From: Limanda limanda
Lineage: Eukaryota > Chordata > Actinopteri > Pleuronectiformes > Pleuronectidae
Reading direction: 5' to 3'
DNA length: 64,000 nucleotides
NCBI RefSeq assembly: GCF_963576545.1
Contig: NC_083644.1
Coordinates: 22,953,893 to 23,017,892, forward strand
Below the pieces are notes generated by a model that saw only the letters and a list, made by a program, of their open reading frames with translations, made no database searches and was not told the DNA's origin. A program made the position numbers and the translations under genes. This document shows, piece by piece, positions 1 through 10,900 of the stretch. The number at the start of each line of letters is the position of its first letter. Position 1 is the first letter of the stretch.

Positions 1-1084
1 TGCCACGCAACAGTGATTATACTAGTGAAGGTTCTCTTAAGCTCTTTTTTAATATCACACAAAGTGCATATGGACAGTCGCTTGAGCAATTCCTACGACA
101 AAATATGAAACGTCATGTGATCCAGAAATAAATACAAATTTTGAGAATTAAATAGCTACTAATAATGGATAAATGGTTAACTATAAGTAATAGATGAGCC
201 ACAGTGAAAGTACCAATACAAGCTGTGACCAAAACACAGACTTTAACTGGATTAAAACCCAATAAATGTAATTACGTCCACTTTATAAAATCAACAGGGT
301 AATCATCCATTTTAAATTACTTTCAAAGAACATGACTGCTTGTCCTGGCAAAATGTTACTTGAGTTCCTCTGACAGGCCTTGGGGGGTATTTCAGAGAAA
401 GAAGCTTGGTGACCACTGATCTGCACCAACCAGGACATTGTTAACATTTTTTGTCAAACGCCACAAATAAAATTCCTTTCACCTCCACTGTAACAGACAT
501 ATATCTGTATGTAGCTTCAGTTAAAACTGAAACTGTAGATGTGGAAGGAAAAACCAGAGTGAGTGATTATTTTTGGTAACTTGTTTTGAGGTTGTTACTG
601 CATAGAAACAGCAGTTACGCAACACTACTTAAAGTCTGAAAAAAAGGGGAAACAGCAATCTGTGGGGACTGGGGAGGTATGAACCATCTTGTTGAAAAGC
701 ACAAAAGATGAAATGACAAAGCGTTTGACACTTTGACACCAATACGAGCCGATTGACACTTTTCTAAATTGTTTCTTCACTGAAGATGGGGAGGAAATAT
801 ACATTATATTCCTCGCAAGTCAGTTTTTAAGACATTTCCTTAGTGATGATGAACAGAAACACAAGACACAATAACAGTCACTCGATATCACTTCATCATC
901 CAGCTGCACCAACTGTGTCACCCTGAGGAAGTCGTATGCTGAGGTGTGAAAATCGTTGCCACTTATCAGTGCATGAATCTCTTAATGTCTTAGGTTTACT
1001 ATTAATTCAATACACTTCACTGGTTTGAGCTAATTGGGACACAGTGAAGTTTATTAATTTGACTTGTTTTCTTTTTCACAGATA
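1..1084. other. AT-rich intergenic sequence, no gene seen
   Basis: No reading frame, splice-site series or recognisable domain is visible on either strand. The stretch is AT-rich and ordinary for a teleost intergenic or distal intronic region. It could belong to an intron or UTR of a gene beyond the left edge. Confidence 0.5.
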
Positions 1085-1114
1085 TTAAAAAAAGGGACCA
1101 TCCAACTGCAACCC

Positions 1115-1383
1115 CCACTCAAGTTTAAAGTTTTGTTCAATACTGCAAACAAAATGAAAAACATAAGGTCTGACAAGAGACTGAGAAAATAAATGATCAA
1201 TAGGGAGAGGAAAGCCATCACTCAGTTTCACTGGCTTCGCTGTAGTTGTACTGTAAACATTATACTGCATACTGTTTATCACTCTAGATGTGATATTCTC
1301 ATTTAGTTTATCAGCATCCTTGATAAAAAAAAAACATCCATAGAGAGAAATACCAAACCAAACTTTTACCGGTGAGGTTTTAA
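1115..1383 (-). repeat. Diverged repeat, copy 1 of 2 (partner at 6345-6610)
   Basis: This block aligns along its whole length with 6345-6610 at roughly 85-90% by eye. Both end at the same point, just after the motif gaggtttta, beyond which the flanks are unrelated. Read on the minus strand, both copies keep one reading frame open for about 80 codons, sharing short motifs such as KPVKLSDGF and LVRP. I do not recognise the family. It could be a transposon fragment, a retrocopy piece or a small segmental duplication. Confidence 0.7.
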
Positions 1384-2450
1384 GGCCGGCGCATGCTTCT
1401 GCGTTTTCACGGGAACGGAGACGCAAGAGCCCTTCCGGGCCCCTCACGGCCCTTCCTACGTTTTTATGTGCGTCGGCCAATTTTTCTAACTAGACGGCAA
1501 AGCCCCGCAAGCGTCACCCAGCCGCGAGGGCTGTGATTGGTCTGCTGACTACATCATTTCCGGAGTCGCATTTCCGGTTCATGCCCGGAAACCACGGAAG
1601 ATTTAGAAGAACAAATATGGACCAGATAGAAGAGCACTTGGCAGAAGAGATCCGACACTATGTCCACTAGTATAACCCGTCACTAACCGGCGGATTTTTC
1701 CGCCAGAAAAAGGCTCTGAGGAGCCGCCGTGGCGATGTAAATAAATCGCTCTTCTTCGTGCAACACACGAAGAAGAGCCGACTTCGACAAAAAACATTAC
1801 TGCGCCTAGTGTTCTGGCGGGGAATTGCATGGCAACACGCGTTTTCGTACACCTCTGATTTTTCTAACTCTCCGTCTTCATGTTGGAGAGCCACGGACAG
1901 CTCTTGGCTGTGATTGGTCCGCGAACGACATCATTTCCCTACGACGTCATTTCCGGACCTCAAACTTCCTGTTTACTTCCCTGTAGCATCAAACCCAAAC
2001 ACAACTACGATTCTACGATTAATGTGACGTGTGTTGAGCCAGCAAAGTTGTCCGGCTGACGGTGGCTCGTTAGAGCACTGACGGCATGTGTGCACGGTCA
2101 CATACGGTTATAACGAGCTTTCAAAACGGCGCTAGCGGGCTAGGCTAGCGGGCTAGCAACCATGCTAACTGCGGTGGTAACAGTGCAATAACCCGCCGTC
2201 ACGACTTTAATTCCACTTCTATCATGACACTGTTTCTATAATACCGTCAGGTTAGAAGCAAACACTGGGTAGTAGTTAGTGCCGGGAGTCCCTGCTGACT
2301 GTGTGTGGAATAGGGGGTGAAAGCTAGCTGGGAGGGGAGCTAGCTAGCTCCGTGTAGCCTCAAGCAGATTCAAGCTGTGGAATCAGCAACAGAGTTCGGA
2401 AACAAGACCGGGAAACCGCTGTGCTAAGAAACGATAACATCAGCATTTTG
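1384..2450. promoter_or_regulatory. CpG-rich promoter-like block with duplicated CCAAT/ETS-type module
   Basis: The block is CpG-dense next to AT-rich flanks. It contains inverted CCAAT boxes (gattggtc) near 1535 and 1913, GGAA/TTCC ETS-type sites (catttccgg), a CRE-like tgacgt/acgtca, and a run of gctagcgggctagc near 2130-2155. Two modules, about 1481-1580 and 1858-1960, share the order ttttctaact, then gtgattggtc, then catcatttcc. No attached coding exon was found. The likeliest use is a promoter or 5' UTR of a gene outside the window, possibly on the minus strand, but this is inference. Confidence 0.45.
1748..1778. repeat. Perfect 13-bp inverted repeat (hairpin)
   Basis: The arms 1748-1760 (gctcttcttcgtg) and 1766-1778 (cacgaagaagagc) are exact reverse complements separated by 5 nt. 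It lies inside the CpG-rich block. It could be a hairpin in a transcript, a paired protein-binding site, or the centre of an unrecognised element. Confidence 0.8.
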
Positions 2451-2769
2451 ACCTGCTGGGTGTCACTTTATTTAGTTCTGTTAGTTGCCAGGGTTCAGTG
2501 TGTGGGAGACAGAGATAAACAGACACACGTGGACTTCTTCTTCCCAAAATTGGGGTAGGCTTCTCTGAGCTCGTCTTCCGTTGCGCCACCTATGGGTTTG
2601 GCGGTGAATTTTTTTCGACGTACAGTGGTCGGACTAGTAAAAATCAAAAAGACTCTTCGCCCCCCGTCGAGCCCTCTCAGAGAAACGGATACGTAGAAGT
2701 ATATAAGAGCCTTTAATCCACACGTTTATTATTGTTTCTGTTGCCTATTCAACTGAGAAGTTGCCCTCT

Positions 2770-3780
2770 ATCTAATCTACTAATTCCACAAGTGGCTGTC
2801 TTTCTGTCTGTGGAACGTATATCCCACGAAAAATTCATCTCATCAGCTTCACACTGAGGCACATGCAATCTTTGTGGTCCAGGGAAGAGTAGTGTTGCAA
2901 TTGGTGCAAATTGGACAAGAGATATGTTCAATATTAACAAATTTGAATAAACAGGCGTCTAGTGCTTTGTAGCAGGCGGTGGGGGTCAGGCAGTGGGCAA
3001 ACAGTCAGTCTTTCCACTGAGTTGAACAAGTCTTCATCCAGCAGCCTTCAGCAACTAGCAGGCTACAGACAATAATATATGAGCAACCTGATTATATGTA
3101 TTTCAACATATTGACCTGACACAGAAAAGTCGTGATCTTAGGCTTGAGTATTGTGTTGATTGCCAAACAGACCTGAAATACCCAACATGCCAGGTATGAG
3201 TACAATAACACCAGTTCAGTTAATCATTCAAACTTTTAAGGCACACACATGTACAGATCTAAAGCCAATTCTGTTTCATGTGATGAAAACCAGAGTATTG
3301 GAGCTAAACACTCATCAAAATCACAACTGTTTGCTGTCCTGGCTCCTAAATGGTGGAATGAGCTCCCCATTGACATCCGGACATCAGAAAGTTCCCACAT
3401 CTTCCGCCGCAAACTAAAAACATACCTCTTCCGACTATACCTTGAATAAAATTTTGAAACTAACAATTTAGTAGCACTTAAATGGCACTTACTTCTAGCA
3501 CTTTGTAGTTTTGCCTTATTTTTGAATAAATTGTACTTTCTTGATTCTTGATGTTCTGGGTCTTTACCCTCGGGGTTGAATGCACTTATTGTAAGTCGCT
3601 TTGGATGAAAGCGTCAGCTAAATGTAATGTAATGTACATGTTATGAGTATAAACTCTTCAATGCAGATAAACCAGATGGGATGAACCCAACATTGTCTAA
3701 CTTCACTCTGCACAAAAGACTGTTTATAAACAGCTCTGCACACAAACAATAGAAAGTGACAATATATAGTAGTATTGTGT
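2770..3780 (+). repeat. Dispersed repeat family R1, copy A (interrupted by a LINE)
   Basis: Segments match copies at 45975-46830 and 52215-52690 in the same order: a block beginning near taattccacaa, a block with tgctttgtagcag, then a block with gcagataaacca and an A-rich end. The match is broken between about 3203 and 3651 by a LINE 3' end. Copy B has no LINE sequence at the corresponding place. The class is unknown, since no terminal repeats or protein were found. Confidence 0.7.
3203..3651 (+). mobile_element. 5'-truncated LINE fragment (L2/CR1-like 3' end) with target-site duplication
   Basis: The fragment encodes the C-terminal end of a reverse-transcriptase ORF in the frame 3249-3449, with the pattern LAPKWWNELPxxIR followed by FRRKLKTYLF, typical of teleost L2-type elements. 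A 3' UTR and the fish LINE tail follow (gtaagtcgctttggatgaaa, then repeated atgta). The 8-bp word tatgagta occurs at 3195-3202 and at 3652-3659, bracketing the element, so these look like target-site duplications. It is dead: only the last 60-odd codons remain. Confidence 0.8.
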
Positions 3781-3789
3781 TAGGAGACA

Positions 3790-4090
3790 CTTATGTCAAG
3801 AAATAATTGAGTGGCTCCAGGACGAGCGAACACCACATGCGCTGTACTGGTGATATGAAAAGATATGAAAGTAGAAAGCAGAAAAACTCGAGTGTTTTGC
3901 TATTTACAGAGTGTGGCCGGGCCCTAAACGCATCATCTGGAGGGTGTGGAACCCAGCGGAACGAATGTCCAGCTACAGTAACAACCAGAGGAAGGAACAG
4001 CCACAATACCACAATATGTCCACAATAAAACATTAATACTGCTTTAAAAAGTCCACACCTACAAACAGTCAAGTTAATATTGTATCAGGG
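3790..4090. other. Intergenic, nothing recognised
   Basis: Short overlapping frames exist on both strands, but none shows a domain, splice context or codon pattern worth naming. Confidence 0.4.
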
Positions 4091-4099
4091 ATACTAATA

Positions 4100-4990
4100 T
4101 GGTAACGTCAGGTGTGTGGCTCTTTCCCACCTGGGGACACAACTCTCCACTCACCAGGTCACAGGTCAACACAAAACTCTCCAAACAAAGTTCAGGGCGA
4201 CTGGAGACCAGCCCAGAGAACAGCCCGGAGAGCCGCTGCGGTGGACTCGTCCTGTGAACGCTGCTCCGACATGCAAGTCAAGTAATGGCCGTGTCCGTGC
4301 TCCGAGCCGGGGCCTGAGATTAGTCACACTCGGGCCTGCGAGCCAGGGAAATGGCTTTGAACCGCAACAAGCTGTTTAACCTCGGAGCTAATTCGGACCG
4401 GGAGTCTGATTCTTAACCTCGAACCAGCTCCGCTCGGAGTTAGCGACACGACTCGCTTTTCTGTGGCTGCTCGGCGGACTTCGCTGGAAGTTCACACCAC
4501 GAAACCAACTTCGAGATGACTCTTCCCCACTCACCCGCAGTCCGTCGCTGGTTAGCAGGGAAAAACTTGTGCGTTCTCACAGCGGACTACAGCCACACAC
4601 GCAGCCGGGAGGTCGATCCCTCTCTGGCCACCGAGCAGCCCGGGGTTCTCAGCTCCTCTGGCCGAGGTTTGATTCCAGTCGTCGGCCACGGGAATCTTTT
4701 CCTCGGTCGCTGTTATTATCATGGGCGGGGGAGAGAAGTCGAGCAGGGAGTTCCTGTCCCTCACACAGGGAAACTCAACAGGAAGCTGGGCTCGGAGCTG
4801 CGGTGCTGCTCTGCTCCGCTAGGAGTCGGACCACAGGGCCACCACAGGCTGGGACCACTGGCTGGGACGGAGGAATGTACAGTGAGAACCTGTCCGCGGG
4901 TATGGAGGCTGATTAGTGCCCAAAAAAACAACCCGAACCCCCCTCCTGGTCCAGCTGCTGCAGCACACGGGCATGAATTTGATTCCCTCT
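4100..4990. promoter_or_regulatory. GC-rich, CpG-dense block; possible orphan promoter or first exon
   Basis: About 0.9 kb is clearly more GC- and CpG-rich than its flanks. A plus-strand frame of 167 codons (4516-5019) starts with ATG, but its composition (Arg, Gly, Pro, His mixtures) looks like translated CpG island rather than protein. On the minus strand a good donor context (CTG/GTGAGT) reads out at about 4154, so the block could be a non-coding first exon of a minus-strand transcript extending left. Neither reading is proved. Confidence 0.35.
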
Positions 4991-5029
4991 TTAAAAATGA
5001 ACAAAATCTGAGTTTTTAAAATCAGCGAA

Positions 5030-5352
5030 ATCACGTCTGCTTGCTCTCCTGGCTCCTTTTTTGTTTTTATTCAAGGTAAAGCCGCAAGAGATGTGTTTTT
5101 AGTTTGCATTCCGCTGCGGAAGTTTGCATCTTCCGCTGCAAACTAAAAACACATATTTTGCGGCTTTACCTTGAATAAAAACAGAAAAACAAAGTTTAAA
5201 CTAAAAATATAGTAGCACTTAAATGACACTTACTTCTTGAATAAATTGGACTTTCTTGATTCTTGTTGTTCTGGGTTTGTACCCTCATTGTGAGATGCAC
5301 TTATTGTAAGTCGCTTTGGATAAATGTGTCAGCTAAATGAAATGTAATGTAA
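5030..5352 (+). mobile_element. Second LINE 3'-end copy, internally rearranged
   Basis: The start (tttgctctcctggctcc-like) and end (gtaagtcgctttggataaat, then aatgtaatgtaat) match the LINE fragment at 3203-3651. In between, a piece of the LINE ORF end is present twice in opposite orientation, forming a long fold-back. Coding capacity is destroyed. Confidence 0.7.
5063..5182. repeat. Near-perfect 46-bp inverted repeat inside the LINE copy
   Basis: The arm 5063-5108 is the reverse complement of 5137-5182 with about two mismatches over 46 bp. The 28-nt spacer contains a further short palindrome (gcggaag/cttccgc). The right arm is in normal LINE orientation and the left arm is its inverted copy. 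Confidence 0.9.
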
Positions 5353-5514
5353 TTTCCTGGATATAAATTCGTATGAAATATTTTACATATATTGAAAAAC
5401 ATGCTCAATCAAATCGATTATTTGTCTACTACTACCATTGATTATTTGGGTCCTCCCAGTGCAGAGCCCATTGTAAACCAATCTGTTGAAAATGTTCGGT
5501 TCTCTTGTCCTGTG

Positions 5515-5800
5515 TCAAAGCTCTGCAGCTTCTTCAGAATCATTTCTTGTCATTAGTCCTCCTTAAACAGTTCTACAATATATACTTTTTTATTGTTCAT
5601 AGATGTTGAATGGACTAATTGTAGGTCGCTTTGGATTAAAGTGTCTGCCAAATGACATGTCAAATTGTTTGTGTGCTGGACGTTGTGTGCAGAGCTTTTT
5701 TATAAACAGTCTATGGTGCAGAGTGAATTTAGACAACTTTGTGTTCATCCTACCTAGTCTTCAACTGCAGTGAAGAGTTCACAGTCAATGTCTTTCATAA
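5515..5800 (-). repeat. Repeat family R1, copy D, reverse orientation
   Basis: Read on the minus strand, this matches the 3' part of copies B (about 46620-46810) and C, including the words cagcacacaaacaat and ctctgca. It carries a short LINE-tail insertion at 5598-5663. Confidence 0.65.
5598..5663 (+). mobile_element. Minimal LINE tail insertion (about 66 bp) with target-site duplication
   Basis: Only the terminal LINE tail is present (taggtcgctttggattaaag, then a short end). It interrupts repeat R1. The word attgtt occurs on both sides (5592-5597 and 5664-5669), and copy B has a single attgtt-type site at the matching place on its other strand. This fits a target-primed insertion truncated almost at once. 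Confidence 0.65.
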
Positions 5801-6344
5801 AATGAAACTGAATTGTGCTTTTTACTGTTGGTATTTGTGGTGTACATATAAGTGTGAATGATTAACGGAACTGCTGTTAAATTTTTTCATAGACTGTTTG
5901 TCAGCTATGCCAAAAGTCTGTTAAGTAATTAACACAATCTTCAGACATAAGTTCACAACTTTTCAAAATAGATTAAACTATATAGAAAATATAACAAACA
6001 ACAAAATAAAAGACCCATAAGTCCACTCAATACAAAGTATGTAACTCTGTCCACAGACTAACTGTTTAGATTGTAAGTTGCTGTTTGCCTGTTTATTTGA
6101 AGGTTATTAATATAGAACGCATCATGTGTCCAAATCACACCAAATTCAATACCACACTTCATCAGGCTATTAACAATACTTCACAATGAAGTGTGAAGCC
6201 TCTAAGTTGTTTCTCGAGATATGTTGTCCACATACAGACAGACATTTTATGTAATCAAATATTGATAAAGATATTGATCTATTGCTACTACAATTGACTA
6301 ATTGGGTCTTATAGCTAATATAAATATTTCCGTCAAGATGTATA
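5801..6344. other. AT-rich intergenic sequence
   Basis: No gene, RNA or clear repeat boundary was seen. Confidence 0.4.
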
Positions 6345-6610
6345 CCAAGTTTATAAAGTTTTTTTCAATACTGCAAACAAAATGTAAAATATCAGGTCTG
6401 ACAAGAGCATGAGAAAATAAATGATCAATAGGGAAATGAAAGCCGTCACTCAGTTTCACTGGCTTCACTGTAGTTGTACTGTAAACATTATGCTTGCAAC
6501 TGTTTATGACTCCAGATGTGATATTCTCATTTGGTTTATCAGCATCCTTAATAAAAAAAAACACCCACAGAGAGAAATACCAAACCAGACTTTTACCGAT
6601 GAGGTTTTAC
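6345..6610 (-). repeat. Diverged repeat, copy 2 of 2 (partner at 1115-1383)
   Basis: It aligns end to end with 1115-1383, with substitutions and only small indels. The minus-strand frame is open here too, and most aligned codons give the same or a similar residue. See the finding on this pair. Confidence 0.7.
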
Positions 6611-7660
6611 CCACAGCAACTTCATGCCCATCCCCCATTTCCTTCATGACAAAGATGAAAGGTAATCAAAGGCAGAGCAAAGAGGCTGCAGAGGCATCCT
6701 GTATTATCTATAATTACTAATTACTAATGTATATGAATATAGTTATGAAGAACAGCTGAGGTATTGATATAACTTTCTTGATCTACTGACTAAAACCCAC
6801 TTGTCAAGTGATACTGTAACTTTATCTCTACAATGTTCTAATAAACTGCTTCAGAGAGCACAAGGGAACTGAAACAAGGAAATAAAGAAACATGAAATCG
6901 AATAAAGCCACTTACACAACTCATTTGGGGATTTTTTTTGTGGTATTCCAAAATCAAACATTCCGTTAAAGGTCACTCAGAGCAAATAAATGACTCCAGA
7001 CGCCAGGTACAGCAACTAAACAGCTTGTGTACTTCCATTCACCACTAAGTCATAAGCTACACTGAGGTCCAACTGGAACAATGCCTGTACAGATCACTCG
7101 TGAAAACCCTTTAATCCGCAGCTGTAGGTTATAGGAAGGGAAACAAAAGCACACAGTGACCACACTGCTGAGGGCAAACTACTTCATCACTCTTTCAGTG
7201 GTACAACATAAACAGAGGGCCTCACACACTTTAACTACACTTACATGTAACTGTTTAACGGGTAAAAGAGTTTTGTAAATAAATACTACTTGTTTATTTG
7301 GCAGAAATAACAGAGGTTAATTAGTTTCCCCTTCTAACCTCCTTCCCTTAAATATATAATATGTAGTGTGAACTCATGTTTCATCAAGAAAAAGCTGTTT
7401 AACTGAAATTTTTGTCAAGATATGCAATATGTGAATAAACTAGTTTAAATCAAAAACTCAAACCCTGAACCCACAATGTTTTTATATTCCCACAGCGTTT
7501 CAAAAATCTATTCAGTCGTGTATAAATTACTTCTTTACAACGATCTTGTATAGGCATCAACTGCAAAATGTCAAAATGAATTTGTTGATACGATGTCAAT
7601 AATATTTTTTTAATAAACATAAATCTCACAGCAATATCACATTATGTTGAACAACATACA
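6611..7660. other. Intergenic sequence downstream of tubgcp5
   Basis: AT-rich sequence with no supported gene. It lies beyond the candidate tubgcp5 polyadenylation signal. Confidence 0.4.
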
Positions 7661-7968
7661 TCATTAAGCAATATTTATTGTGCTTTATGTAAACACATTC
7701 CAAACAATATAACACCTCATTAAACACAATTTACAACAAATTTACATTTTTCTTTTAGATACTGTCGATGTATGTTCACATGTTGCATTTGACTATGGCA
7801 CAAACCACATGGTTCAATTCCATCTCCAGCAGTCAGAGCAGATGCTGACATCACACTGTTGGACACCATCATGAACAATGACAGCAGTCAGAGAAAATAC
7901 AGACATGAGACACAGCAGCAAACAGAGTTCAACCCGTCATGTCAAAACACTGAAACATGGGCGGTTCC
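7661..7968 (-). terminator. tubgcp5: tubgcp5 3' UTR with candidate poly(A) signal
   Basis: The first AATAAA on the minus strand after the tubgcp5 stop codon is at 7679-7674, about 290 nt downstream. The true cleavage site cannot be set from sequence alone. Confidence 0.4.
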
Positions 7969-10900
7969 TCAGCACTGCTCGAATCCGGCCATCAGAGAAA
8001 GGGCAAGAGACTCCACTGTACGAGAGGCAAAGAAAAGCGGATTACTTCCAGGCGAATTATTCCTGTCTGTACAGAGAGGTCTAAAGTAAAACTGCAACAG
8101 AAACTCAGGCCTGTATGATTTCAGTGGTACTTACAGTGGGGGAAGGAGCCGCGACACACGGCCTTGTTGAGTATCGTCACAAGGAACATGTGACAGTTTT
8201 TGAAATCTGACTCCATTTTATCAATGGACTCGATCCTGTAATCAGAGATAAGCACAATGTTGAGATTCAAAAGGCCTGTCAGGATAGCTGCCACTGCAAT
8301 CGTTTGAAATATAAGAAATACATTCAAGTGTGAACAACTTGTCATATTTAATAATCCACCAAAAATGTTCTCACATTATTACTCTTAAGCTGCTTTCAGG
8401 CATGAACTGAACACTAGTGAATCTCTGGACATTCTCCACAGGAGCTGTATGTGAGAACACTAAAGTACAAATGAGAGCCGGACTGTACCGGCCAGCCCCC
8501 TAGTTAACACAAGGGGAAATGTGTGAATGAGCCTATGTGAGAAAACAGCAGGAGATTCTCCAGAGGATTAACAGTGAGCGAGTGGGTGCGTGGAAAAAGG
8601 AAACCTATCCCAGAATAGCATAAGAGGATGATGTGGTGGCACACGTAGAGCACACAGATGAAGATGTCAAGAGAGCGTTTTGGTGATAAACCCTCAATGT
8701 GCTGTTAGCAAAAACACGTGATCTCCACAGCAGAATGAATACGCTACTTCCTGGCTCTGCCTGCTGCACCATCTCTCACCTGAACAGACTGGAGATTTCT
8801 GTGTTGTGAGCACATGTGAGCATAGAATTTCCTGCTGCGTCTTTTATACGTGAAAAGGGAAAATCTGGAGAAAGTCCGGACCCAATTGTGCGGACATCTT
8901 CCAGAATTCATATTTGTGTGGCTTATGTTGTGAATTAATTCAATATAAAAGCTCTTACTTCCAGGCTCCAAATCCAGTCTGCCATCGGTCAGAGAAGATC
9001 AGGACCAGATTCAGAACCTTCATTATTGCCTCCTTCACAAAACTGACCTGAGAAAACACAACATTGCATTAGACAACAGGGAATGTATTTAATGTTATAA
9101 AACCACGTAGGAGGCCGCTCATGTCCAGCTCTCAACAACAAATATAAACATGTGATCAAAGGATACAAATAATTAATATGTGGAGTTATGGTTATTAATG
9201 TATTTATCCGCCTGCCAACGCAGTACAGCTCCAGCCAAGCAAAGGTGATATTGGAGCTGACAGACACTCAGTATTTTGGTCCAGGATGGTAAACACTACT
9301 TAGCTTTATTGTATAATTAACAATCCTTCCCAGCAGTTAACCCTGTTCCCCTGTGGGTGCTATTTACCTTCTCTCTCAGCAGGCAGCGGTCATGGATTGT
9401 TGCCAAATATCGATAATGGATCTTGATCAGCTGGTCTAGGTCCTTTGCTTCCTGAACTTGGTGCTGAAACTCCAGTCCGGTGCTGTGCAGAATCTGACAG
9501 CAAAAAGTACAAAGAGATTGAGGATAATTTCAATAAGTGTTATCAGATAAATTAGCCAATTAACAACTGCATACTTTGCAAATGACTGGCCAAATGGTGG
9601 CCATAAAAAAAAATCAACGTATGGGCACTGAGAAGCGCAAAAAATACTTTGGATTCATTATGATGTTGTAGCATGAAAATGCATTCACACAGCTAAAAAA
9701 TGTGGGTCCCATTCCCCCTCTGAATACGGTCTCTCAGTGATCAGACACAAGTATTTAAAGCTGTCTTCTAACAATAAGATCACGGTCATGGCTGTTATAT
9801 TATACTGTTCTTCAAAGCATCACTGATGTGAATCTTCAAAACGTTCTTTCGTTTTAGATGCAGGACAATGAGTCTGCGCAAAGATACTTTTAGAAGCCGA
9901 TCAGTCAAAAAGTTGACATGTCACAGTACAAAAGTACCGGTGTAAATATTAAAATTAATAATGGTTAAAAGTTTATTTCAGTTTCATGGTCCTGGTGTTG
10001 TGCATGTCTGCTTCTCCATGATCCCTCTCACCCTGGTCATGATGTAGTTGTGAAGGCTGTTGACAAAGTGCATCAGTTTGACCCGCAGCAGACACATTCG
10101 ATGAATCTGCTGATTTATAGGCTCTTTGACCTTCGCCTCCTCAGCCAGCTCTCCCTCCACTTTCTTACTGATGTCAGCGAAATCTACAACAGAGAAACAT
10201 TTCACATATTAGAGCACGGCAAGAAAAGTCTTCACACACTCATTGTATTCATGCACAATCAACAGGTGATGAGTTATCATGGATATCAATTGAATGAGCA
10301 GTTAATATGTGTCAAATTAAAAGTACCAATATAAGTAGGGCTGCAACTAACTATATTAATTGATTATTCCTTCTTTGGTTTCTCTATTAAAGGATTTTTA
10401 GTTCTGTAATGGCAATGTCTTGAAATGACAACAGTATTTTCTTAAAATTTCTAATTTTCTTGGACAATGATCCAAAAGGTCAAACTGTTTCAAATTTGGA
10501 AATTTCACATTGAAAGAACAAAAGGAGTTAATTGACTGAAACCTGTCTCAACCGACTCGTACCACTGAATCGAAGTGTGTCCAAACTGTATTTGGCCCAT
10601 TTGATCTGCAGCAGGAGGAGAAACACTTGATTGTAGATCTTCTGACACTCGGTGCTGATCACAATGTCGACGGGCCAGGGAACCTACGCAGAATTCAATG
10701 AAAATATATATTACTCTATGTTAAAAATAAAAAGGGAGTAAAAAAGCTTTAAAAAAGTATAAAGGCAATGGAAGCTTACCTTGTAACTGAGAGTAAGTAC
10801 TTCAAGGTTATTCACAGGGTGTTTTTTCCTTGAAGGGTCCATGGGCTCTAAGAAGATTGATAATCTATAAAACATAAAATGGGGAATTGTTTTTTTCTTA

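Noticed and set aside
4516..5019. 167-codon plus-strand frame with ATG
   Set aside because: It lies in a CpG-rich block, has low-complexity Arg/Gly/Pro/His composition, no recognisable motif and no clear splice context.
7859..8089. Plus-strand frames of 76 and 68 codons
   Set aside because: They overlap the last tubgcp5 exon antisense and have no features of their own.
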